Source: Stieleria maiorica (GTDB lineage: Bacteria > Planctomycetota > Planctomycetia > Pirellulales > Pirellulaceae). Taken from it: a stretch of DNA of 64,000 nt. Under the pieces are notes generated by a model. The model was not told the origin of the DNA. It did not search any database and saw only the letters and a program-made list of their open reading frames with translations. Position 1 is the first letter of the stretch. Each line of letters opens with the position of its first letter. A program made the position numbers and the translations under genes. The DNA lies in the NCBI RefSeq assembly GCF_008035925.1, contig NZ_CP036264.1:4834402-4898401 (forward strand), written 5' to 3'. Positions 56,642 through 64,000 of the stretch are shown here, one piece after another.

Positions 56642-57084
56642 GAGCCGCCTCCGGCGACGCGAGTCCATCCTCTGGCAGCTACGCTGCCAGCGCGGAACAG
56701 CTGGGACAGCGGTTCTACAATGTGCTGGCGAGTGTAGAACCGTTGTCTCAACTGTTCCCCCCCGGCCGCCTTCGGCGGCGCGGGTGCATCCTCTGGCAGC
56801 TACGCTGCCAGTGGGGAACAGCTGGGACAGCGGTTCTACAATGTGCTGGGGAGCGTAAAACCGTTGTCTCAACTGTTCCCCCCGGCCGCCTTCGGCGGCG
56901 CGGGTGCATCCTCTGGCAGCTACGCTGCCAGTGGGGAACAGCTGGGACAGCGGTTCTACAATGTGCTGGCGAGTGTAGAACCGTTGTCTCAACTGTTCCC
57001 CCCCGGCCGCCTTTGGCGGCGCGAGTGCATCCTCTGGCAGCTACGCTGCCAGTGCGGAACAGCTGGGACAGCGGTTCTACAGTG
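56642..57084. repeat. Tandem ~120-bp multi-hairpin repeat array
   Basis: The word CTCTGGCAGCTACGCTGCCA recurs with starts near 56671, 56792, 56912 and 57033, so the period is 120-121 bp, with three full units and partial ends. Each unit has three palindromes: CTGGCAGCTACGCTGCCAG, the GC hairpin CGGCCGCCTTCGGCGGCG, and a long arm GGAACAGCTGGGACAGCGGT facing GTAGAACCGTTGTCTCAACT, with two G-U pairs and one mismatch. It fills the gap between two convergent genes and ends only 15 bp from the stop of the DUF5060-type gene. Confidence 0.85.
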
Positions 57085-57098
57085 GCGTCGTAATCGCC

Positions 57099-60000
57099 TT
57101 ACTTCTTTCGCACGACGATCAACCAGTCTTCGTTCGGGTCCGAGGGGGCTTGCCCCAACGCGACCTTTCCGCCGCCGGTGACCGAAGTCGTGCTGCCCGT
57201 TTGCAACGCCCCGCCGTTGCGGGGATTGAACCACCGGACGTCGTACTGCCCTTTCGCACCGGAAAGATCCAGCGCCGTCGTTCCACCCTCGCACAGGTAA
57301 ACGAGATACGTGTCGTCGGCCTTGGCAAAGCAATACTTGGTCGGCTTGCGCTCCGGGTTGCCGATGATTTCATCCACGTTCTTCATTTCCCAAAACGGGA
57401 TCTGATGATCGTGGAAGAACCCGATCGCGATGCGACAGTAGTCCCAACTTTGATCGCGGCTCCGCCAGTCCTCACAAACGATATCGTTTTCGTCGAATTG
57501 GTAACCGAAGTAGTATTCGTTGCCCGCACCGCCGGCCATCAACGTGCCCCACAGCGTCTGCTTGCGAACCTTGTGTTGGGTGTACGCCATTTTGCCGGTG
57601 CGGTCGTGTCCGTCGAAACCGTTGTAACCGAGATCGGGACACTGGGCGTGGGCGGCACTGCCGGATTCGTCAAACGCGACGATCCAGGGTTTGCCCGCGG
57701 CGGACGACTCGGAAACCCATTTCGCCGTTTGCGCGTGAGTCGTTTCCAGGCTGCTGTTTTGCAGCGACACGCCGGTCAGCTTCGATTTGTCACCGAGCAA
57801 CGGGCGATAAACCTTGTCCTGTTGTGAAGGAAACGTGTGCACGACGATGTTGTGGCCATAGGCATCCAGGTCGGCGATGTAGTTGATCATCGCTTGCAAC
57901 TGCTCGGTCGTCTGGGTGTTCTCTTCGCCCAGGTTCCAGTTGAGCGCCAGGTTGTGGCCGTAACGCGCGATCAATTCTCGACAATACAGTTTTCGCTGCG
58001 TGCCCAGGTTGCCGCCGTCAAGCGATTCGGGGACCAAACCGGACGCCTTGTGTTTGGTGTGATCGTCGATTTCGGTTTCCTGCATTTTGAAGTGCAGGTA
58101 CATGCCTTTGGCCGTGCCGTGATCGAACACGATCCCCCATTGGTCCAACTTGCTGCAGTCGTAGTGCAGTTTGTCTTCGCGCTGGATAAAGGGCCAGACG
58201 TTGTCCCCGTCGCCACCGGCGTTGTAGGTCAAGAAGGAGAATGCATTGCAGCCTTTGCCGGACAAGTAGTTGACCGCACCGATCAATCCTTTGCCCTTGC
58301 CGTCGGCCCAAGTGGGGTCGCCACTGTTCCAATCCTGCAGGTGTGGCGACCAGGTCTTCAGCGGCGCCTTCTTCGGGTTGCCGGCGATGGTGTTGTCGAA
58401 GTCGGCATAGGCCAACAGCGTCTCGGGCGCGTCCGCACCGACTTTCAGAAAATAGGTTTTCGTTCCCGCAAACTGCAGGTAGTGCTTGCCGACGTAACTC
58501 AGCCGGCCTTGCCCACGCAGGTCTCGGCCGGACTTGTCGCTCGCCGCGATTTCGAATGAACCGCTGGCCCCGTCGAAGGGAGCGACCGTCTGTGACGGTG
58601 CATCGGGATCCAATGCGGCCAGATTGCCGCGATGAAACGCAACCGAATACGTCCAGGAGCCGGTTTGATCGGGTGCGAAATGGGCTCGCCAGTGCGTCCC
58701 CGATTCAGCCGAGGTGTTGCCGGCGTTGCCATCGGCGGCAAAGTATCCGGGGACCGTGTAGGTTTTCCCGCCGGAATGTTTAAACGCGACCGTCATCCGG
58801 TAATCGGTAAAGGGGTTCGGCGCGTTGTCCTTTTCATGGGCGTAAGGGCCACTCAGATCCAAGGTGACCTTGTGCCATTGTTTCAGTTCGCCGCTGACGT
58901 TGACGCTGCCGTCGCCGTCGGCCTTGCGAGGCAACTGCAGTGGATCCTTGCTGGACGGCACGGTCGGGCTGGAGTTTGGCGTTGCGGCCGCAGTGTGTTT
59001 TTCCTCACCGGCCTGCTTGGCCAACAGCGGCGCGATCGCCTTGCCGGTCGCCTCGTCGGCGGCGGTGAACGTCACCGCCGACCATCGGGCTCGACTGAAC
59101 TCTTGGCCGTCTTTGCTACCGATTTCCGACGTCACTCCGATCATCGCGCCTTCGGTGATCGGAGTGTTTTTCCATGTCTTGTGATAGGCTTTTCCCTCGG
59201 CGTACATCGCATCGCCGAGCGGGTTGGTGTAGCTGCCGATCCGTTCGCCGTCGATCGACAGACCGTAGCTGGATTGACCGTCGTTCTCGCCGATCGTTCG
59301 TAGCGTGACGTTGTACCGTCCGGTCGGGAAGGGGAATGTTTTCTCGATCGATCCCCGCTTGTGTTGCTCGGGGTTAACCGCCATCCATTTTCCCCGGTCC
59401 AGGTAGTACCCGGTCCCTTGTCCGGCGGCAAATGCGGCTGCGGACAACTCAAGTGGACCGTCCGGCGCTGGCGCGGTGTTGGCAGCCGATTTCGTATCTG
59501 TCACGGCGACCGACGGGAACGCTTTGGGCAACGTGCCGCGTTTGATCTGCGGCGGCGGTCCTGCATCCTCGGGGCGCGTGAAATTGCGGTCGGTCGTCAT
59601 CAAGAACTTGTCAAATTCGAATCCGTCTTCACGCATCGAGAAGTGGATGACGTGCTCGCCCGGTTGATCGATCTCAAGGAAGATCTTGTGGGGTTCGCCG
59701 CAGTGTTGTTGCTCGGTGCGTTGTTTGCTTTCCCAGCGCCAGCTGTGCTTGCCCTGGCACCACTGCAGACGCTGGCCGCTTTCGGGCCAGGTCCCATCGA
59801 TTCCGACGTGCAATCCGTTGTCTTCCGACCCGGTCGAATGGGCCCGCACCCAGACGTAGTAGGTGCCGGGCGTCGAGATGTCGACCTTGTAGTGCAACAC
59901 GGCCAACGCACCGGGTTCCGGGGCAAAGTTGGTGCCACGAATCAATTTGTCGCCGTGGGTCCGACGGGTGTCGGGCAGGATCTCCAAGTACGCGCCGCCG

Positions 60001-60269
60001 CTGGCACCACCCACGTGCGGCGGATCACCATCGGGCGTGATCTCCGGCGTCGCCTGGGAGTGCGTCAAGTAAAACGCCCGCACGTCGGCAGCGGTCTGTT
60101 TGAAAAAGTGTTCGGCCTCGACCGCGACCAACCCGTCCTGTTCGGCGAAGACGACCGAGTCATCGATGATCGGTTGTTGCGCTGCGACGTGTGTGGAAAA
60201 AAAGACAGCACACAAGACAACCAATGGAGTGGCGATTCGAAGTTTCAATCGCGTGGAGCGTTTCATCAT
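57099..60269 (-). CDS. Secreted DUF5060-type glycan-active protein
   Basis: The 1056-residue protein starts at ATG 60269 ([20 protein letters not shown]) with a signal peptide to about residue 30. In order: an N-terminal beta-sandwich ([40 protein letters not shown]; carbohydrate-binding-like, about 40-235), a second beta domain with [20 protein letters not shown] (about 260-400), DUF5060 ([20 protein letters not shown], about 480-580), a TIM-barrel-like domain ([16 protein letters not shown], about 600-960) and a C-terminal beta domain of the collagen-binding-like type ([20 protein letters not shown]). DUF5060-plus-barrel proteins are putative glycoside hydrolases; activity is unproven. The GH62-like gene nearby supports a polysaccharide role. 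Confidence 0.85.
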   Translation of the reverse strand: MMKRSTRLKLRIATPLVVLCAVFFSTHVAAQQPIIDDSVVFAEQDGLVAVEAEHFFKQTAADVRAFYLTHSQATPEITPDGDPPHVGGASGGAYLEILPDTRRTHGDKLIRGTNFAPEPGALAVLHYKVDISTPGTYYVWVRAHSTGSEDNGLHVGIDGTWPESGQRLQWCQGKHSWRWESKQRTEQQHCGEPHKIFLEIDQPGEHVIHFSMREDGFEFDKFLMTTDRNFTRPEDAGPPPQIKRGTLPKAFPSVAVTDTKSAANTAPAPDGPLELSAAAFAAGQGTGYYLDRGKWMAVNPEQHKRGSIEKTFPFPTGRYNVTLRTIGENDGQSSYGLSIDGERIGSYTNPLGDAMYAEGKAYHKTWKNTPITEGAMIGVTSEIGSKDGQEFSRARWSAVTFTAADEATGKAIAPLLAKQAGEEKHTAAATPNSSPTVPSSKDPLQLPRKADGDGSVNVSGELKQWHKVTLDLSGPYAHEKDNAPNPFTDYRMTVAFKHSGGKTYTVPGYFAADGNAGNTSAESGTHWRAHFAPDQTGSWTYSVAFHRGNLAALDPDAPSQTVAPFDGASGSFEIAASDKSGRDLRGQGRLSYVGKHYLQFAGTKTYFLKVGADAPETLLAYADFDNTIAGNPKKAPLKTWSPHLQDWNSGDPTWADGKGKGLIGAVNYLSGKGCNAFSFLTYNAGGDGDNVWPFIQREDKLHYDCSKLDQWGIVFDHGTAKGMYLHFKMQETEIDDHTKHKASGLVPESLDGGNLGTQRKLYCRELIARYGHNLALNWNLGEENTQTTEQLQAMINYIADLDAYGHNIVVHTFPSQQDKVYRPLLGDKSKLTGVSLQNSSLETTHAQTAKWVSESSAAGKPWIVAFDESGSAAHAQCPDLGYNGFDGHDRTGKMAYTQHKVRKQTLWGTLMAGGAGNEYYFGYQFDENDIVCEDWRSRDQSWDYCRIAIGFFHDHQIPFWEMKNVDEIIGNPERKPTKYCFAKADDTYLVYLCEGGTTALDLSGAKGQYDVRWFNPRNGGALQTGSTTSVTGGGKVALGQAPSDPNEDWLIVVRKK

Positions 60270-60372
60270 GGTTCACCGATGGGAAGGGGAAGGTCTGGGG
60301 GAAAGGAAAGCGTTTTGCGAAGGATGTTGGTGTTTGGGACGCGATGCTTGGGGGAGCAATGGAAACACAGGC

Positions 60373-60404
60373 GATCCACCTTCTGGCGAAGGTAGCTACG
60401 TTTC
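60373..60404. repeat. Half copy of the AACGTAGC/CGCCAGA repeat, copy 3
   Basis: GATCCACCTTCTGGCGAAGG then TAGCTACGTTT matches only the right half of the copies at 47352-47418 and 61575-61645. It lies about 104 bp upstream of the DUF5060-type gene. Confidence 0.5.
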
Positions 60405-60441
60405 GATATTGACGGGGACAGTGTCGAAGGGATGAAGGGGG

Positions 60442-61551
60442 TCAGCTGGTCGGTGCTTCGACAACGAGCGCGTCACAGACCGCATCGGCGACTTGCGACG
60501 TCGATGCGTTTCCGCCCATGTCGGGGGTGATGACGTTCCCGTCGGCGATCACCTTTTCGACCGCCTGTTCCAAGTCGACCGCGGCACGCAAGCAGACGGG
60601 GTCGTCGTGCTTGTCGCCCAGCCAATCCAACATCATCGCCGCCGACAGAATGGTCGCCAGCGGATTGGCAACGTTCTTGCCCGCCAGTTGCGGGGCCGTG
60701 CCGTGCGAGGGCTGGAACAGGCCGTGTTTTTCTCCGATCTCCGCCGACGGGCCGACGCCAAGTCCGCCGACCAGGCCGGCGCCTAAATCGGACAGGATGT
60801 CGCCGAATTGGTTCTCCATCACCAAGACGTCAAAGTCCCAAGGGTTTTGGACCATGTACAAACTCATCGCGTCGACGTACACCGCCTCGGCTTCGATCTC
60901 GGGGTACCGCGCGGCGACGTCGAAGAAGACCTTGCGAAAGAACGCCATGCTTTGGAACACGTTCGCCTTGTCGACACAGGTCACCATCTTTTTGCCATCA
61001 CTGGGACGGCCGCTGCGACGCTGTGCCAAACGGAATGCAAAGTCGGACACCTGTGACGTGCCCTTGCGTGTCACGACCAAAGTATCGGTGGCCACTTCGT
61101 CGCCCACCTTGCTGCCGCCGCCGAACGAGGCAAACAACCCTTCCAGGTTCTCACGGATGATGACGAAATCGATTCCCGGCCCGGTGTCCTTCAGCACACA
61201 GGGCGCCCCGCGATAGAGTTTCACCGGACGAACCGCCGAATGCACCTGGAGCGCCCTCCGCAGCCCGACCATCATCGTCGGTTGAACTTCCGTCCCATCG
61301 CGGTAGCGAACATCGGGCAATCCGATCGCCGACAACAACACCGCGTCCGCAGCCAAACAATCCTCCAACACCGCCGACGGCAACGCTTCGCCGGTGTCAC
61401 GGTAAAGTTCCGCGCCGGCTCGATGCGACGTGAATTGCAAATCCAACCCCTCGACCCGGTCAACCATCTGGCCGAGCACCCGGTGGGTCGCCTCCATACA
61501 CTCCGGACCGATACCGTCGCCCGGCAACAACGCGATTTGATAACGACTCAT
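60442..61551 (-). CDS. Isocitrate/isopropylmalate/tartrate dehydrogenase-family enzyme
   Basis: ATG 61551 (MSRYQIALLPGDGIGPECME) gives 369 residues; ATG 61620 adds a repeat-derived leader. The NAD-dependent beta-decarboxylating dehydrogenase marks are GDGIGPE (10-16), HSAVRPVKLYRGAP, IIRENLEGLFASFGGG (about 130), CVDKANVFQSMAFFRK, and DVLVMENQFGDILSDLGAGL (metal Asp, about 247). The sequence RENLEG resembles isocitrate, homoisocitrate and tartrate dehydrogenases more than LeuB (RELTGG). A LysR gene is divergent, which fits an inducible catabolic enzyme rather than leucine synthesis. The substrate is unresolved among isocitrate, tartrate/malate and related 2-hydroxyacids. Confidence 0.85.
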   Translation of the reverse strand: MSRYQIALLPGDGIGPECMEATHRVLGQMVDRVEGLDLQFTSHRAGAELYRDTGEALPSAVLEDCLAADAVLLSAIGLPDVRYRDGTEVQPTMMVGLRRALQVHSAVRPVKLYRGAPCVLKDTGPGIDFVIIRENLEGLFASFGGGSKVGDEVATDTLVVTRKGTSQVSDFAFRLAQRRSGRPSDGKKMVTCVDKANVFQSMAFFRKVFFDVAARYPEIEAEAVYVDAMSLYMVQNPWDFDVLVMENQFGDILSDLGAGLVGGLGVGPSAEIGEKHGLFQPSHGTAPQLAGKNVANPLATILSAAMMLDWLGDKHDDPVCLRAAVDLEQAVEKVIADGNVITPDMGGNASTSQVADAVCDALVVEAPTS

Positions 61552-61574
61552 ACGATTGATCCCTCGCTGGGCTC

Positions 61575-61645
61575 CAACGTAGCGACGCCCGCCAGAGCGT
61601 GGAGAATCCACGCGAACCACCTTCTGGGGCGAAGGCGACTACGTT
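61575..61645. repeat. AACGTAGC/CGCCAGA palindromic repeat, complete copy
   Basis: It reads AACGTAGCGACGCCCGCCAG, a centre of GCGTGGAGAATCCACGC, then ACCACCTTCTGGGGCGAAGG then CGACTACGTT. The ends AACGTAG and CTACGTT pair, and the centre is itself a hairpin (GCGTGGAgaaTCCACGC). It lies 24 bp upstream of the dehydrogenase ATG on the minus strand. Related copies are at 47352-47418 and 60373-60404. Confidence 0.65.
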
Positions 61646-61763
61646 TTACCTGCGATTCATAACGACTCAGACGCCGAACCGTTCGGAGCGTCCTACGCCG
61701 TCATGTTGTTTGTGACGGCGGATTGTAGGCCCCACGTGTCATTCACTACAATAAAATACTTCG

Positions 61764-61792
61764 AAACATTCATTCGGCTTCACTAAATGTTT
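61764..61792. promoter_or_regulatory. Candidate LysR binding site, AAACATT-N15-AATGTTT
   Basis: A perfect 7-bp inverted repeat lies 11 bp before the LysR gene's GTG and about 215 bp before the divergent dehydrogenase. It contains the LysR pattern ATTCATTCGGCTTCACTAAAT (T-N11-A style dyad). LysR proteins usually bind such dyads next to their own gene and regulate the divergent one. Confidence 0.5.
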
Positions 61793-61803
61793 GCGAGCCA
61801 CGT

Positions 61804-62700
61804 GTGATCAAGTCCCAGGATTTAACCATCGCTCACTTGCAGACGTTTCAATTGGTGATGCGGGAAGGCGGTTATGCGGCGGCGGCCCGCGTCTGCCATC
61901 TCTCGGTCCCGTCGGTCTGGCAGCACATCCAGGCGCTCGAAAAGCTCTATGGCGTGGAGTTGTTCCAGCGGGTCGGTCGCCAAGTCCGGCCGACCGAGGC
62001 GGCGGAAACGTTGTCTCAGCAAGTCAGTTCGATCTTGGTCCAGATCGAATCGACGTTCGATGTGGTCCAGCAATCCTCGCGAGACCTGCCGATCCGGCTG
62101 GTCGCCGGTGCGCGGATGATGCTGGAGGACCTTGCCACTCCGCTGGCCGCGTTTCACAAGCGACACCCCAATCACCTGGTGATCCGCCAAGGGAATGATC
62201 GCCGCGCCGAAGAGTTGTTGATGGAGGATCATGCCGACATCGCGATGGCTTTAGAACCGGGGCTGGAACGAAAATCGCCGCACTTGCATTACGAGTCGGC
62301 GTACACGGTGGAGTTTCTTGCCGTGGCCAGGAGATCGCATCCGTACGTGAAGTCGCGATCATCCGAACTGGCAGAACTCGCTCGACACCCCTTGGTGGTC
62401 ACGTTGGCGGGCACCCATGGCCGCGATGCTCTGGATCAAGCGTTCCACCGCGAAGGGCTGGTCGCAAAAATCGCGGTGGAAACCGACAATAGCGCCTTCA
62501 CCATCGCCTGTGCCTCGGCCGGAATGGGCGTCGGGATCGTGGCCGGACGCAGCAAGGGCGAATTGAGCAAAAAGCTCGCCTCCCGTTCGCTCAGCGACAA
62601 ACTCGGTCAGCGCCGGATCGTGCTGATGTGGCGCAAAGGCCGACTGTTGACCGACCCGATGGTGGAGCTGGTGGAACAGCTAAAAGCCGCACTGACATGA
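61804..62700 (+). CDS. LysR-family transcription regulator
   Basis: GTG 61804 (MIKSQDLTIAHLQTFQLVMR) gives 298 residues. The N-terminal winged helix-turn-helix (LQTFQLVMREGGYAAAARVC, HLSVPSVWQHIQALEKLYGV, LFQRVGRQVRPTEAAETL; residues 10-72) is followed by a periplasmic-binding-like effector domain (IRLVAGARMMLEDLATPLAA, IACASAGMGVGIVAGRSKGE). It is divergent from the dehydrogenase-family gene, the likely target. The stop codon at 62698-62700 abuts the repeat fragment that starts at 62701. Confidence 0.93.
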   Translation: MIKSQDLTIAHLQTFQLVMREGGYAAAARVCHLSVPSVWQHIQALEKLYGVELFQRVGRQVRPTEAAETLSQQVSSILVQIESTFDVVQQSSRDLPIRLVAGARMMLEDLATPLAAFHKRHPNHLVIRQGNDRRAEELLMEDHADIAMALEPGLERKSPHLHYESAYTVEFLAVARRSHPYVKSRSSELAELARHPLVVTLAGTHGRDALDQAFHREGLVAKIAVETDNSAFTIACASAGMGVGIVAGRSKGELSKKLASRSLSDKLGQRRIVLMWRKGRLLTDPMVELVEQLKAALT

Positions 62701-62724
62701 TCCCATGCCAGCGGGAAGCGTCAG

Positions 62725-62850
62725 GGGCTGTCGATTTAATCGCAACCGAAACAAGAGTGAGCCGATGGCGCTAGCCACGGGCCTCGAAGGGCGATGCTGG
62801 CACCGCTAGGCCCGCGGCTAGCGCCGTCGGCTCACGAAATCGACAGCCCG
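62725..62850. mobile_element. 126-bp palindromic MITE-like element with 5-bp target duplication
   Basis: The ends GGGCTGTCGATTT (62725-62737) and AAATCGACAGCCC (62837-62849) are perfect inverted repeats. Inside, GTGAGCCGATGGCGCTAGCC then ACGGGCC (62758-62783) pairs with GGCCCGCGGCTAGCGCCGTC then GGCTCAC with 25 of 27 matches. The element is flanked by GTCAG on both sides (62720-62724 and 62851-62855). The uninterrupted sequence GCGTCAGCGAGCGGCGCGGG occurs 176 bp downstream (63025-63044), where GTCAG is single. It is thus a non-autonomous insertion; no transposase is encoded. Confidence 0.85.
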
Positions 62851-63180
62851 GTCAGCGAGCGGCGCGGGTACAATTCCGCTCCCTTGTCCCCGGGCTCCGC
62901 CTGGGGACACGATGGAGCTGGAGGCTCCGCCTCACATTCCCGCGCCGCATGTGGCGGGAGCCACACCAACATCCCGTTCCAAGGCGGAGCCTCGGAACGA
63001 GGACAATCCCCATGCCAGCGGAAAGCGTCAGCGAGCGGCGCGGGTACAATTCCGCTCCCTTGTCCCCGGGCTCCGCCTGGGGACACGATGGAGCTGGAGG
63101 CTCCGCCTCACATTCCCGCGCCGCATGTGGCAGAGCCACACCGACATCGCGTTCCAAGGCGGAGCCTCGGAACGAGGACA
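62851..63180. repeat. Tandem 176-bp repeat, about two copies
   Basis: GTCAGCGAGCGGCGCGGGTA starts at 62851 and again at 63027. The copies agree nearly base for base to about 63180, with small differences in the GCCACACC region. A third fragment, CATGCCAGCGGGAAGCGTCAG (62704-62724), lies left of the inserted element. Internal palindromes include GTCCCCGGGCTCCGCCTGGG then GAC, and GTTCCAAGGCGGAGCCTCGG then AAC. The gap holds no gene and precedes the molybdopterin gene. Confidence 0.8.
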
Positions 63181-63218
63181 GGATCCCACTCCATTTCATT
63201 TGTCCCCGACCGCCATCG

Positions 63219-64000
63219 ATGACCTCTCCCCCTCTCCCGCCCAACCAACAACTGGTCAAACGTCATTGTTGGCCCGTGGTCGGCGAACGTGCTCCGTCGC
63301 AGACCACGACTCCGTGGACCGTCACCCTGGCCGGCGAAGTCAAAGTCGATCGGCATTGGAGTCTGAACGACTTGGCCGCGCTGCCGCAAACCACGCGTCG
63401 GATTGACGTGCATTGCGTGACACGGTGGTCCCGTTTACAGATGGAGTTCCGGGGCATTCGATTTGCCGAACTGGTGACCGATGCAGGCGGAGAGCCGCTT
63501 TACAAACCGCAGGCCCGATTTGTGTCCTTCGTCGCCCGCAGCGAACGTTCCCACTCCACCTCGCTGCCGCTGCGGGAATTGTTGGATTTGGATCCTTTGG
63601 TCGCACTGCGCGCCGACGGGGCGCCGCTGCCGATCGAACATGGCGGGCCCGTACGCATGGTGGTTCCCGGAAAGTATTTCTACAAGAGCATCAAGTGGCT
63701 CGAGCGGATCGAATTCCTGACCGACGATCGACTCGGGTACTGGGAGTCCGAAGCGGGGTACCACAACGGAGCCGACCCATGGAAAGAACAACGCTACATC
63801 GCGTCGAGTCTTAGCAAACAGGACGCCGCTCGGCTGATCCGGCAACGTGATTTCCGCGCTCGTGATCTGTTGGGGTTACAGGCGAACGGTATGGAATTGG
63901 CGAATCTAAACGCCGTGAATGCACGGTTGCGCAATGCGGATTTCAGGAACACGTCGTTGCATGGTGCTGATTTCCGCGGCGCCAACCTTTCCAACGCACA
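63219..64000 (+). CDS. Sulfite-oxidase-type molybdopterin protein fused to pentapeptide repeats, 3' end cut by the window edge
   Basis: ATG 63219 (MTSPPLPPNQQLVKRHCWPV) opens a frame that reaches base 64000 without a stop, giving 260 residues so far. Residues about 30-190 follow the sulfite oxidase/MsrP molybdopterin fold: TPWTVTLAGEVKVDRHWSLN, then RRIDVHCVTRWSR with the molybdenum-ligand Cys at about residue 66 (compare CVTGWS in this family), and GGPVRMVVPGKYFYKSIKWL. From about residue 218 the sequence turns to pentapeptide repeats (LANLNAVNARLRNADFRN, LHGADFRGANLSNA). No signal peptide is seen, so it may be cytoplasmic, unlike MsrP. The function of the fusion is unknown. Confidence 0.82.
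   Translation, partial: MTSPPLPPNQQLVKRHCWPVVGERAPSQTTTPWTVTLAGEVKVDRHWSLNDLAALPQTTRRIDVHCVTRWSRLQMEFRGIRFAELVTDAGGEPLYKPQARFVSFVARSERSHSTSLPLRELLDLDPLVALRADGAPLPIEHGGPVRMVVPGKYFYKSIKWLERIEFLTDDRLGYWESEAGYHNGADPWKEQRYIASSLSKQDAARLIRQRDFRARDLLGLQANGMELANLNAVNARLRNADFRNTSLHGADFRGANLSNA

Noticed and set aside
56642-57084. CRISPR or coding repeat domain, suggested by 120-bp periodicity
   Set aside because: No spacers and no cas genes; frames across it are not conserved between units (period not always a multiple of three) and the region ends at a gene's stop.
59361-60395. 344-codon plus-strand frame opposite the DUF5060-type gene
   Set aside because: Antisense to a supported gene with intact signal peptide; no domain is visible.

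Overview
The window looks like a piece of a planctomycete chromosome, most likely from the Pirellulaceae (inference). The basis is the content: a DUF1549/DUF1553 cytochrome-type protein followed by a DUF1501 protein with a twin-arginine leader, an ECF sigma factor translationally coupled to a membrane Ser/Thr kinase, a XylR-type regulator beside a Gfo/Idh/MocA oxidoreductase, many large secreted proteins of unknown function, and several families of dispersed palindromic repeats. No rRNA, tRNA, CRISPR array, phage gene or transposase gene was seen.

Layout. 1-2.7 kb: carA (its 3' end lies outside the window) and a GntP-type permease, both on the minus strand. 3-6.9 kb: a complete sdhCAB operon of the five-helix cytochrome b (Bacillus-like) type. 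7-9.8 kb: a DUF58 protein and the UDP-GlcNAc 2-epimerase wecB. 10.2-12.2 kb: a long acidic and Arg/Gly-rich disordered protein. 12.4-14.4 kb: uppP and a DUF368/PopT polyprenyl-phosphate translocase, transcribed divergently; together they would recycle the lipid carrier. 15.8-24.5 kb: a surface-polysaccharide-like region with two unusual glycosyltransferases, a 3-beta-HSD-type dehydrogenase, a Wzx-like flippase and a GT2, mixed with unknown genes. 24.8-28.6 kb: a cold-shock/DUF1294 fusion and a large membrane-anchored unknown protein. 29-32.6 kb: an orphan GroES, then the sigma factor and kinase pair. 32.8-36.2 kb: XylR-like regulator, divergent Gfo/Idh/MocA oxidoreductase, and queG. 36.5-41 kb: a two-gene secreted operon with a good sigma70-type promoter. 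41.1-49.3 kb: a class V aminotransferase, the DUF1553 and DUF1501 pair, and a divergent PAS-AraC regulator. 49.5-53.4 kb: a one-piece hybrid sensor kinase with an extracytoplasmic propeller. 54.8-60.3 kb: glycan-active secreted proteins (GH62-like and DUF5060 type). 60.4-62.7 kb: an isocitrate/isopropylmalate/tartrate dehydrogenase-family enzyme with a divergent LysR regulator. 63.2 kb to the end: a sulfite-oxidase-type molybdopterin protein that runs into pentapeptide repeats.

The most unusual layer is non-coding. Seven of the ten convergent gene junctions carry a palindromic repeat, drawn from at least five unrelated sequence families. One ~100-bp palindrome occurs three times and even supplies the stop codon of the aminotransferase. 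A ~120-bp multi-hairpin unit is tandemly repeated between two convergent genes. At 62.7 kb a 126-bp palindromic element sits between two copies of GTCAG inside a repeat whose uninterrupted copy is just downstream, which is strong evidence of a non-autonomous insertion. All coordinates, motifs and repeats were read by eye; family assignments rest on recognised motifs and gene order, with no database search.
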